In this document: one piece after another, positions 29,464-46,984 of the stretch
How positions within the stretch are numbered: position 1 is the stretch's first letter
Layout of the letters: every line of letters begins with the position of its first letter
Assembly (NCBI RefSeq): GCF_021917145.1
Contig: NW_025813796.1
Location: 248,001-312,000 of the forward strand
From: Hypomesus transpacificus
Lineage: Eukaryota > Chordata > Actinopteri > Osmeriformes > Osmeridae
Direction of reading: 5' to 3'
Length of the DNA stretch: 64,000 bases
Made by a program: the position numbers and the translations under genes
The notes under the pieces: model-generated
Seen by the model: only the letters and a program-made list of their open reading frames with translations
Databases searched by the model: none
What the model was told of the DNA's origin: nothing

Positions 29464-32400
29464 TTAAGCCGCAGACAGGCAGGCCTGTCTCACGCTCTGT
29501 GCCCAGGTATTCAGCAGCGCCGTCACCGAGTGCTTGTCCGGGAGCTGCAGCAACTTGGACGTCATGTATTTGTGGACGTTCTGAAGGAACGAGTTTGCCC
29601 CTGGAAGTGCCCACACGAGAAATGAATCAACCTAACACACGGCTTGTAGTCTTTCGAAAGTCTGATTTTGTTTAAAAGGGGATAAGAAACGATGTTTAGG
29701 AGGGAGTATGGGTTTGGGGGGGTGCCGGGGACTTACCATACTGCTGTCCGTCATTGGTCCACTGAGGACTGTGGTCGGGGTAGTCTGCCGGGATGCTGAG
29801 CTGGAGGGGAGGCACACTGGGCAGGTTCTTGTCGTCTACACAGGGGGAGCACAACCAGTCAGTGGGGGTGGGACTGGTGGGTCTGGAGGCTGTTTACTGA
29901 CACAGGGATCTCCACTGGGTTTATAAGAACACGGTCAAAGCGTTTTAGATAACGCAGCTAGGAGTCAGACGCCAGGCTGCGTCCTCACGGAGCTCTACGC
30001 TCGGAACAAGCTTTCCCCTCTGCTGCGTCTTACATTTAGTCATTTAGCAGACGCTCTCATCCAGAGCGTCTGACAGTAGGTACAGGGACATTCTCTCTCT
30101 CCCCCCCCCCCCCCCCCCCCCCCCCCCAGGCAACTAGGGTGAAGCGCCTTGCCTAAGGACACAACGTGATTTGACACCGGCAACCTTCTGATTAGAAGCC
30201 CGACTCCCTAACCGCTCAGCTGTGGGGGCTCACCTAGTTTGCAGATGAGGTGCACGGTGCCGTTGTTGCTGCAGAATGAGGGGTCGAGGTTGACGAGGAA
30301 TTTGGAGTTGAGGCGAGCCACTTCCCCTTGCAGGATGTTGGGGATGGTCTGGCGGTCGTCCTCTTCGTGTTTCCTCTTCCGGGCCGCGATGACGGGGCCG
30401 CTGCGGACAGGAAGCGGGTACAGATGAGGATCGGAAGCACATTGTGACCGGAGGCTGTGGTTGTGTACAGACTCATAGTTACGACGGTATTGTGTACACA
30501 TTGTTCCATGGTAGCCAGGAAGTCTTCACATGGTCTCACATATGCTGTGTGCATCTATTAGACATTAACTACGGTATATTGTTATTCGTGTATTTTCTAT
30601 TTCCACACCTTGGAAACAAGTCAAGCGTGCAGTGTGTTCGTAAGGGGAGAAGGTTCTGGCATGGTGAGGCAGCGCTTACGTGATGGGCGGTCCGTGGATG
30701 GCAGTCATGGCAGGGGCGAAGGTGCGGTACAGGGAATGGTTGAAGACAGGCGAGCGGATGTTAGCCATGACGGCATCCAGCAGGGGCTGGCACAGGTACT
30801 GTTGCTTGGTGCAGGGCACGGGCGGAGGGGGGGGTGTGGGCTATGGGTGGAGGGGGGGGGGGGGGAGACACAGACCGTTTCATCACTTTCCTTATGACTT
30901 GACTTTGACTCCTCCGGTTGAGTCGATCATGTATTCACACCCTTTGCCATTGCTAGATGTCAACAACGAAACAGGTTTTTTTTCCCCCCAAATGTGCCCA
31001 AAAAGTGCGAGGGCATGCCTACCACAGCCATGTCGTTCTTCAGTTTCTCCAGGGCGATCTCACACTTCTGTAAAGTCTTCAGAGGACACCTAGTGACAGA
31101 ACAGAAACATCAGTACCGCCCAGACGGGGACGCGACTCCCCCTAAAAGACGAGCGCGTGACCAACTACCTCGTGTTGGGGTCCGTCAGGATGTTCAGGAG
31201 ACTCTTCATCTTACTCAGGTCCTTCTTCCTGTCTGCGGGGTCACATGGGGCGGGGGGGGGGGGAGAGATACGTGACGACGACAGGATAACAGACGCAGAC
31301 CGAATCGGTCCAGAGGGGTGCAGCGGCGGCCGAACAAAATACCTTCATTCTTGTCGATCTTGTTGATCATCCTGCGTAAGGGCTCGATGTACTTGGAGAG
31401 CTGTTTGAGCTTCTCCATGTACTGCTGGTCCTCGAGGGACGTCGCCCCCGCGGGACTCATCACCGAGCCGGGGTTGCCTTAGCAACGGGGAACAGCAGCA
31501 AAAGTCACCATGAGTTGAACGGGTCATTAGTAACCGGGTCCATGTTGGCCTGTTAGGAGTGAGGGCTTGGTACCTGGGGTGTTGAGGGGTCCAGGGGAGG
31601 GAACCCCGTAGTTCTGGGGGGTGCGCGCCGTGGCTGGGCTCTGAGAGGGCTGGGGGGAGGGGCTGGGTTGGAAGCCCCCTGGCGAGGGGGTGGGGCCAGA
31701 ACTGCAAGGATGGAACACAAAAGGGGTTGGGGGTGGAGTGTCCACGGTCCACGGTCACACGGCGTGGAAGGCCGTCGTGTTTCGTTCGCAGGGAAAACGG
31801 CAGGGTGATTTTGTTGAGAAGGGGTGTGGCTCACCTGACAGAGTTGGGCTGGGAGGTCGGGGGCTGGGGCGAGGGCTGGGGAGGAGGGGGCATCGACTGA
31901 GGCGTCTGCACCTGCACTGGGGAGGGCGATGACATCATTTGGTGGGGCGGAACCTGTGAAAAGGGGGGGTGGAGATAACAGAATTAGGGGCTCATATACA
32001 GACCAACCAATCACAGGGGATCCCACAGGTGAGTCCAGGTCTTCCATTTGCTAGGAGCAGGGTCACATGGCAACCTGAAGACAATGTTATTTATATATAC
32101 AGTGCCCTCCAAAAGTATTGGAACAGTGAGGCCAATTCCTTTATTTTTGCTGTAAACTGAAAACATTTGGGCTTGACATCAAACGATGAATGTGAAACCA
32201 GAGATCAACGTTTCAGCTTTTATTTCCAGGTATTTACATCAGGATCTGATGCACAAATTAGAAAATATCACCTTTTTGTTCGAACCCACCCATTTGTCAC
32301 GTGAGCAAAAGTATTGGAACATGTGACTGACAGGTGTGTTTTGTTGCCCAGGTGTGTCCTATTACATACATTATTCAATCAATAAATACCACTGAATGTC

Positions 32401-35400
32401 TACACTCAGGTTCAGATTGGGTAAGATAGGTTTTGTCTATGCAGACTGTATTCAGAGGTGAAAACAACATGAAAACCAGAGCGCTGTCTTTGGGTGAAAA
32501 ACAAGCAATTGTGAGTCTTAGAGAAGATGGAAAATCAATCAGAGCCATTGCAGAAACATTGGCCATAGCCAGTACAACCATTTGGAATGTCCTGAAGAAG
32601 AAGAAAACTACTGGTGTACTAAGTAACAGACGTCGAACAGGTAGACCAAGGAAAACATCAGCAGTTGATGACAGAAACATTGTGAGAGCTGTAAAGAAAG
32701 ACCCTAAAACAACTGTTAGTGAGATCAGCAACAACCTCCAGATGGCAGGAGTGAAGGTATCACTATCTACTGTTCGCAGAAGACTTCATGAACAAAAGTA
32801 CAAGGGCTACACCAGAAGATGCAAACCACTCATTAGCAAGAAGAATAGGAAGGCCAGGCTGGAATTTGCCAAAAAGTACAGAGATGAACCTCAAAAATTC
32901 TGGGACAAAGTTTTATGGACTGATGAGACAAAGATTAACTTTTACCAAAGTGATGGAAAGGCTAAAGTTTGGAGAAAGAAAGGAACTGCTCATGATCCCA
33001 AACACACAAGCTCATCTGTGAAACACGGTGGAGGTAATGTCATGGCTTGGGCTTGCATGGCTTCTTCTGGGACGGGCTCATTAATCTTCATTGAGGATGT
33101 AACACATGATGGCAGCAGCAAAATGAACTCGGAAGTCTACAGAAACATTTTGTCTGCCAATTTAAGGAAAGATGCAACCAAACTGATTGGCAGAGCCTTC
33201 ATCATGCAGCAAGATAACGACCCAAAACACACTGCCAAAACAACAAAGGAGTTCATCAGGGGCAAGAAATGGAAGGTATTAGACTGGCCAAGTCAATCTC
33301 CAGACTTAAACCCTATAGAGCATGCATTTTACCTGCTTAAGAGGAGACTGAAGGGAGGAACCCCACAAAACAAACAACAACTGAAAGAGGCTGCAGTGAA
33401 AGCCTGGGAAAGCATCAAAAAGGAAGAATGCAAAAGTTTGGTGACGTCAATGGGTCACAGACTTGCTGCAGTTATTGAAAGCAAAGGATTTGCAACTAAA
33501 TATTAAGTCTTATTCACTTAAATATGTTTTAAGTATATCTGTTCCAATACTTTTGATCACATGACAAATGGGTGGATTCAAACAAAATGTGATATTTTCT
33601 TAGTTGTGCATCAGATCCTGATGTAAATACCTGGAAATAAAAGCTGAAACGTTGATCTCTGGTCTCACGTTCATTATTTGATGTCAAGCCCAAATGTTTT
33701 CAGTCTACAGCAAAAATAAAGGAATTCGCCTCACTGTTCCAATACTTTTGGAGGGCACTGTATATATATATTTTTTTTTACATTATATATAACTTCACGC
33801 GAACCAGATGAGTACCTAGTGAGAAAAAAAAGAGATTGACTTATAGATACTTACCATTCAGGACTTAATAGGCCAGCTTCCTCAAAAAACATTTCTATAC
33901 AAATAAGCGTAGGCACGATGTGAGGCTCTCTCAATCGATTAAGACTATTTGCAGGACGGGGAAAAAACCCTTGCCAGCATATACAGCATAGAGAAAGTGG
34001 AGTTTGGGTTGGTTGAAAGGGGAAAAGCAAGGGGGGAGGGGGGGGGGTGGCCATGGGGGGACGTCATGGGCACCACGGGCAGGCAGCCAATGGGGGAGAG
34101 GACTGAGGTCAGGTTGGGGGTGGGGCAGACGCGTGACTCTACCTGTGGCATTTGCTGTCCTCCCATGGCAGCAGAGTTGGGAGGCGTGGCAGGGATGGGG
34201 GCCGCGCGAGGCAGCCGCGGTGGAATTTGCATCCCGGGGCGCATCATCTTAGGAGGAGAGGGGGACAACAGACATGTCACAAGCGAAGACAAGAGAGGCA
34301 GCGCACGTCAGCCGAGACGAAGCACATGCCCACACACGGCACACGGCGCTCGGACGCGCACTGCACACAGACTCACGAGAGCGTGCCTATTCCGTTGGTT
34401 TAGAGTTTGCACACAAATAACGCTACGAGCCACATGGTTATAGTCCTCTCTCCCAGAGTGAGAGAGGGGAGCAAGCAGCATCGCCAAAACATGTCGCACT
34501 CGGGGGGTCGTGGGGACAGAAAAGAAAAATGGTTGCCATGACAATGATTCTGAGGCCTGCCACTGCCACGGTTTTCAAAATAAAAGAATGAAGAGCACAT
34601 GGGGGGGGGGGGGGGGACCTGTTTGAATTTGACCTTTATGTTTTCAGTCAAATTGCAATTGCGCTGGTTAACTGACGAGACAGGTTGGGCAGTCCCCCAA
34701 TGACATGGATCATTGGGGGACTGCCCAACCTCTCTCGTCAGTTAACCATGTCATTTCACTTGATGTCATTTCCTTCTGACGATAGCGCTAGGAGATGCAG
34801 TTGAGTGGAGCGAGATGCCGTCTGTGCTGTGCATTAAAGGGCAAAGCCGGCATGCAGTTGCAACATTCAATGCGTGGTCATGCATCCACGGAGGGGGGGG
34901 AATGGGACATTCTGCCCTCTTTAAGAGGTACCATTGGTGAGAGGAAAACGTGATTCTTCCTGTTGGGTTTTAGGAGGGGGGGGGAACTGGAGGTGAGGTA
35001 AAAAAGGGTATGGGGAGTGGACTGAGGGATTTCTAGTTTAACACAGAGGTAAAGGGAGTTTCGAAGAGGATACACTCAAACCCAGGGTATACCTCCCTTT
35101 TGGTTGGGGTAAATAAGCAAAGGTGCTGAAACAGCAGGTCTGCACCCAACGTTAGGGAATACCAAGGCAACGCACACTCTGTTACGGACAACCTAGCATG
35201 ATCCAATGCTAATGACTATACACACCAGGACCTCATAACCGCAATACAGTAGTAGTAAGCACATCTGACCTGACCCTTTATGCACACGTATTTCATAGGG
35301 CGTGCTCCCAACAGGTCTGAAAGCATGCATTCACTCCAGGCTGCACTAGTCGAGGTCCAGCCTGGACTGAATGCATGCACCCCCTTTCCCCCCCACACAC

Positions 35401-36436
35401 ACGCACACCCCAGCTCTTACCTGGCCAGGTGCGGCTCCTGCAGCTAGCTGGGCCTGGGCGGCTGCCTGCTGTGCTGCCTGCTGGGCCTGTGCTGCCTGCT
35501 GAGCCTGCTGCTGCTGCAATGCTCTAGCCTGGCCACACACACACACGTAGACATAGACACACACACACACACAGCACAAAGGCAGGAAGGGAAGCAAGCA
35601 AGCAGAGGGGTGTGTAAAAAAATAAAATAAATAAATAAATACGACAGAAGCCGACTGCCACAATCGAGGTTTGCGTCTGATTCAAACCCCCAGAAGAGTT
35701 TGCCTGTCACAGTGTGTTACGGTGTTAAGCTTTCGCTTTCCTCACAGCCCCCCCCTATGCTTTACCTGCAAAGCTTGGATCTTGTGCTGCTGCTGTTGCT
35801 GCAGGGTGCCGATGGGGACATGCTGGGTGGGGGGCAGCTGGCCAGCCAGGGACTGGGGCACCATGCCCTGCTGCTGCTGCTGCTGCTGCTGGGCATGGGG
35901 GGGCATCTGGCCCACCTGAGGCTGCGACTGGGCCTGCTGCTGCTGCTGCTGTTGGACCATGTGCTGGATGGACTGGGCTTGGGCCTGGGCTTGAGCCTGG
36001 GCTTGAGCCTGGGCTTGAGCCTGGGCTTGAGCCTGCGCTTGAGCCTGCGCTTGAGCCTGCGCTTGGGCCTGGGCATGCTGCTGTTGGAGTTGTTGGAGCT
36101 GAGCTATCTGCTGTTGTTGCTGCATCCTTGCTGGGTGCATCTGAAGAGGGAAGAGGGGTTGGCGCGTCAGTAGTGCAGTACCGTGACTGATGATGATTTC
36201 AAGCCTTCAAACGACGGTGGTCTACCCATCTCCATACCTGGTTCTGCTGTTGCTGGTTCTGCGCCTGCTGCTGCTGCTGGTTCTGGAGTTGCTGGTTCTG
36301 ATGATGTTGTTGTTGTTGTTGCTGCTGCTGCTGCTGCTGTAACTGCTGAAGCTTCAGTTGCTGCTGCTGCTGCTGAACCTGGAACTGCTGTTGGATGGTC
36401 TGCTGCTGCATGGCCGACTGCTGCTGCATGCTATTC

Positions 36437-36476
<40 letters not shown>

Positions 36477-38213
36477 TGGCCGACTGTTGTTGCTGTGCCT
36501 GGAACTGCTGGAACTGGATGGACTGTTGGGCTTGCTGTTGGGCCATCTGTTGCATCTGTTGCATCTGCCCTGGGCCTCCTACAACAGGGCAAAAGAGGAC
36601 ATCAGGGCAAAAGAGGACATCAGAGGAACACGTCAATCCAGCTAAAAATATTGGAAACGCTGGAAGAGGAAGGCACAGCCGGCACTGTGCATTTGAATGA
36701 TGTCCAACAATGAACGGCTGAAAGGCTGTTTCAATCGAAAAGTAAGTGGCCCTTGCCCCTAAGTGCGAAGTATCAAATGTGTTGATTTGAAAACTGAAAG
36801 AACATTTTTAAAAAAAGGGTGGAGAAATCCGGGGAAACGTTCACTTCAAGGAGGCACACTCACTGGCTTGTGGGTTTACAGCAACCCCTGCCATGGCGTG
36901 CTGCCCCATCTGCATCTGCCCCATGACCCCCATGCCACTCATGGGCACCCCGGTCGGGCGAGGTCCCATGCCAATGCCAGCTGGACCCCCTCCAAGCCCA
37001 GTCAGGTTGGTCAGGGCATTCATTGGATCTAGCAAAAAGTACATAACAAACGCAGCTTAAAAATACATGCTGAAATCATTGATTATTAGGTATTCAAAGA
37101 CTTCACATTAGATGGCATTTACTGAACATGGTCTGCGCAGTGCATCTACTCACCTGGGCCTCCCTGTGCCTTTTTATCTGTAAGACGAGCAGATTCATTT
37201 TCAATGAACTATAAAGCTATTAAGTAGCTGTCAAGATACATAAATAAATCAAATGAATGTATATGAAAACGCTAATACTTACGAATGTCTCTGAAGTGTA
37301 TGATCAGCCTTGCCACCAGAGACAAATATTCTTCCTGTCAGGGATATGAAATTAATAGTGCCACTGAGCAGTTGTGTTGCTATGCTGTTGTGATATCGTG
37401 TTGATATATGATGATACCTTGTTAATCTATTTTTGGATCATGACTACACAACACCATAATAAATCATTACTATAAGCTTTTTAACTTACTCTAGATTTGG
37501 CTTTTAGGTAAACATGGTTCTCCATCTCACTGCTGGACTTTGTGTGCGCAGTTCCAGCCTTTCTCATTGCCTCATCGCTGAAGAAATGTGTTTTATAAGT
37601 GAGTCTTATTGTAAACGTTACCGTATTGCATAGAATAACCATTGCTAACGTTATCGGTCAATTATTTATTTTTTTATACACTCAATCAAAACCACAGTTA
37701 CACGAATCCAGAAAATGACTCATCGCAACGTTTGCTAACTCGTTGTCTAACGTTTTACCCCTTCTAGTACTAGATAGCTAGCAAACCTATAAACTCATAG
37801 CTATAAAATTGATTAACCTCATTTAATAAACCCAAAAAAGTACCGCAGATATCTAGATACTCTTAACACAAGTTGTATAGCTTACAACTAGTCTAGCGGC
37901 CTCAGACATGCACCGCTGACATGCTAGATTCTATAGCTAGCATTTCAAAAAGCTAGGTGAAGTACATAACCAGCTGGTCGACTACAATATTAGCTTGATA
38001 GGCTAACGCTAGATAGCCCTTTCAAGGTAGCTAGCTCGCTAGCAAGCCACTAACAAAGTTGGAATGAAAAGCTAGCTAGCTAGTTAGTTAGTTTAACTGT
38101 TATAATAATGTAGCTAACGTTTTGCTAATTGCAATGTGTTCTTACATTTGTGCCACAACCTTCTGTCGGAAAGCAGGGCTTCTCCAGTCACTATCTGGTC
38201 CTGGGACATCCAT
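29464..38213 (-). CDS. med15: Mediator complex subunit 15
   Basis: MED15 (ARC105) is a tail subunit of Mediator and links activators such as SREBP and SMAD2/3 to RNA polymerase II. Eighteen coding exons: 38213-38146, 37577-37490, 37333-37282, 37177-37154, 37028-36864, 36578-36238, 36140-35766, 35528-35421, 34247-34143, 31953-31835, 31701-31574, 31477-31343, 31232-31169, 31089-31023, 30840-30680, 30400-30234, 29835-29737 and 29600-29464. All phases agree, giving 800 residues (human 788). The N-terminal KIX-like domain reads SDWRSPAFRQKVVAQIDEAM to EYLSLVARLIIHFRDI. The middle is Gln-rich (exon 6) with an unusual Ala-Gln repeat (exon 7). The C-terminal half has ARTPQNYGVPSPGPLNTP, KLKQLSKYIEPLRRMINKID and GEVARLNSKFLVNLDPSFCS, ending WAQSVRQACLSAA. 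A Tc1-like transposon sits antisense in the intron between 34143 and 31953. Confidence 0.95.
30029..30231. repeat. Dispersed fish repeat fragment
   Basis: The sequence begins ACATTTAGTCATTTAGCAGA with a CGCTCTCATCCAGAGCG core and has a poly-C centre. It ends with the stretch about accumulated gene-poor tail motifs CCTTGCCTAAGGACACAACG and CAACCTTCTGATTAG...CCGACTCCCTAACCGCTCAG. This arrangement is familiar to me from interspersed repeats of many teleosts. I cannot assign a family name. It lies in a med15 intron and reaches to within a few bases of the donor at 30233. Confidence 0.55.
32100..32322 (+). repeat. Left terminal inverted repeat of the Tc1 element
   Basis: It runs from CAGTGCCCTCC to the inner direct repeat GCAAAAGTATTGGAACATG. 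The outer direct repeat is at about 32,109-32,131 and the inner one at about 32,304-32,322. Confidence 0.85.
32469..33506 (+). CDS. Tc1-family DD34E transposase, apparently intact
   Basis: The frame is open from 32433. I prefer the ATG at 32469 (MKTRALSLGEKQ), which gives 345 residues, the usual Tc1 size, against 357 from the upstream start. The N-terminal part is a paired-like double helix-turn-helix (SIRAIAETLAIASTTIWNVL) with a GRPRK hook between the subdomains. The catalytic triad is complete: Asp in VLWTDETKINF, Asp in MQQDNDPKHTAK, and Glu in DLNPIEHAF exactly 34 residues after the second Asp. No stop or frameshift interrupts it. It would catalyse cut-and-paste transposition at TA sites. 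Activity is inferred from intactness only. Confidence 0.93.
   Translation: MKTRALSLGEKQAIVSLREDGKSIRAIAETLAIASTTIWNVLKKKKTTGVLSNRRRTGRPRKTSAVDDRNIVRAVKKDPKTTVSEISNNLQMAGVKVSLSTVRRRLHEQKYKGYTRRCKPLISKKNRKARLEFAKKYRDEPQKFWDKVLWTDETKINFYQSDGKAKVWRKKGTAHDPKHTSSSVKHGGGNVMAWACMASSGTGSLIFIEDVTHDGSSKMNSEVYRNILSANLRKDATKLIGRAFIMQQDNDPKHTAKTTKEFIRGKKWKVLDWPSQSPDLNPIEHAFYLLKRRLKGGTPQNKQQLKEAAVKAWESIKKEECKSLVTSMGHRLAAVIESKGFATKY
33540..33760 (-). repeat. Right terminal inverted repeat of the Tc1 element
   Basis: Inverted copy of the left arm, ending GGAGGGCACTG just before TATATATA. A few substitutions and one single-base indel separate it from the left arm. Confidence 0.85.
34665..34748. repeat. 39-bp near-perfect inverted repeat with 6-nt loop
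   Basis: Arm 34665-34703 (TGGTTAACTGACGAGA...CCCCCAATGA) pairs with 34710-34748 around the loop CATGGA, with a single mismatch. It lies in the med15 intron between exons 35528-35421 and 34247-34143. A transcript of either strand would fold into a long stem. Confidence 0.9.
35967..36075 (-). repeat. 12-bp coding minisatellite giving an (Ala-Gln)n tract in med15
   Basis: Tandem units of GCCTGGGCTTGA and GCCTGCGCTTGA (plus strand) lie inside exon 36140-35766 and encode a run of about 18 Ala-Gln pairs on the minus strand. It is flanked by ordinary poly-Gln. Confidence 0.85.
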
Positions 38214-44904
<6,691 letters not shown>

Positions 44905-46971
44905 CCTGGGACCCTCCGCCCACACCCCCCCCCCCCCCTCTCTCCCCTCCCCCCAACCAACCAGACCTCCCTCCCCGAACGCAACCTTCCTTCCTCCGTA
45001 ACCCTTGCTGGCTGTCGCCTCCCCCCACCCCCCCTCCCACCCCACGGATCTGCGCTTGCCTGCTTTGAGGCTGCGCCCTAGCGCTTGCTGTATCGTCACG
45101 ACAACCTTTGTGTGCGGCATTTTGACTGTTTACAGCTGTAGACTCGGTTAACTAACCCCCGCTCCGTTCCTATGGTTCCTGGTTTCAGGATGCCAGTGTC
45201 TTGGCCTCTTTATTTCAATATCGTTGGCCATCGCCAGAGCGAAGTGTATGTTGGCCGGGTAACTACCATACCACTTCACCTGGTTGGGTTATGTTTGTGT
45301 CGTGTTTTTTTTTGTTTTTTTTTACCTTTTGTTACATTTACTATACTTAGGGATTCCGAGGGCTTGTTTGCATTGTTTGCGTTGCGGAAAACGCGAGGAC
45401 GACGCTACTATGAAGAGAGATGTCATGGTAGTATCAGTTCAAACTGAGCAGGGTGGTTGCGACATGGAGGGCTTCCGCCAAAGGGCACAGCCGGCCCAGT
45501 TACCTGTTGTTACACCAGTCATTCACTGTTGTACCTTAACTTCGGGCCACACACACACGCAGTTTGACCCGTCGTTCTTTCAAGGATGATTGATGCGTGG
45601 ATGCGTGTTTGCGTGTGCGTGCAGGATCAGAGTGTTGACAGACAAGCGGACTGGGACAGACGGATCAGGCGAAGGATCATGGGACAGGACTCTCGAGAGC
45701 CCTCTAGCCTGAGCGACAGACATCCAGTCTACAGTCCACTTGTATTTAAGTTATCCCCGGGACATCATGTGAAATGGCCGTATGTAATTTCATCTCGTCT
45801 TGTTTTGTTTATTTTTTTGTGCCATAAATTAAGGAGCGCTGACTGACGTTTTTTTTTAAATCCCTTTAAAAACACGTGGCTGACTGACCAGGCTGTGGCC
45901 AATGTTGTTTATTCGAGGGCTTCTTCTGAATAGCAGGAAAGGGCTTTTCTATGAGAGGGCACCTCCTGTGCCCAACTGTCAGGGGGAGGAGGGCAAGGGT
46001 CCCAGCCAGTCACTAACGCCCCCCCCCCCCCCCCCGCCGCCAACGCCTTTTCTAACGAGGAAACGCAACACTGTCACACGAGCAAACCTCCCAGTGATCC
46101 CTCTTCTCCTCCTCGTGTCCAGTGAGCATTTCTGCCCTCCCCTGACCCCCCTCTGCCCAGGGTTCATCTCAGGACTCGGACACGCTCGTCTGTTGGTGTG
46201 CGTCCAGGTTGGGATACCGGGCCTCGGAGATGCAGCGTGTGGACGAGATGTTCCACAGGAGAACCCCCCCCCCCCCCCGATGCCCTCCCACTACTGTCTC
46301 ACTCCTCTCTCCTCTCTCCCCTCCATTCTTCTCCCACTCGCTTTTCACAGTGAAAACCATCGTACAACTTTCAGTCGTGTGTCCCCGCCCCCCACCAACT
46401 GTAATCCGTTTTTCTTTTCTTGCCAGCTGTTGAAATGAGCATTTAATGTTTGTTGTTAGTATAAAAAAAAATGTAATAAAATGAGGAAAAAAAACATAAT
46501 AAATACTTTTGACCGAAGGTGACTTTTTAAAAAGGGAAAAATACCTGCTGTTGGCCTCTGTGCATGTGATCTTGTGCTGGAGGTTATACTTCCAGTTCGA
46601 ATGCTGCTTTGTGTCCTTTTCATTTTCTGAATAAAAATACATTTGACCTTGTTTTACGCCATTAAGCCAATTAATTTGTACTTGGTTTAACCTTCATTCT
46701 CATCCCACCGATTAAGCAATACTCAGTTCCGATTTCTGTTTTAGATATAAAAACCGAGTTTTCTCAACACGCTTCCTATTTGTTTTCGTGAAGACATTAA
46801 CAGTATTACTGTGCTTTTCCTCCCTCATGTTTTAGAAAGCCTCCGCGTCGTCGTCTTGATTCAAAATGGAAAAATTGTGCCTTTTATTTTTATTATACCA
46901 TTTACATGTGTTAATATGTCCCATGGTTAACACCCGTGCTGGTATGACCCTTTATGTACAGAACAAGTAAA

Positions 46972-46977
46972 TAAAAT
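46972..46977 (+). terminator. Distal polyadenylation signal, probably crkl
   Basis: AATAAA about 2.07 kb after the crkl stop, with earlier AATAAA sites near 46,474 and 46,631. Which is used cannot be told from the sequence. Confidence 0.4.
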
Positions 46978-46984
46978 TTACGTC

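Larger units (their letters stand above)
32100..33760 (+). mobile_element. Complete Tc1/mariner element (IR/DR type)
   Basis: A 1,661-bp element is flanked by TA target duplications (32098-32099 and 33761-33762). Terminal inverted repeats of about 220 bp begin CAGTGCCCTCCAAAAGTATT on both sides. By eye the two arms differ at about 14 positions, roughly 94% identical. Each arm carries an outer and an inner copy of the motif AAAGTATTGGAACA, the IR/DR layout of Sleeping Beauty-like fish elements. The internal transposase frame is open. The insertion is antisense to med15 within one of its introns. Confidence 0.95.

Noticed and set aside
35700-36713. Leu/Cys-rich and Ala/Val-rich plus-strand ORFs opposite med15
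   Set aside because: They are antisense readings of CAG-type poly-Gln repeats in med15 exons 6 and 7.
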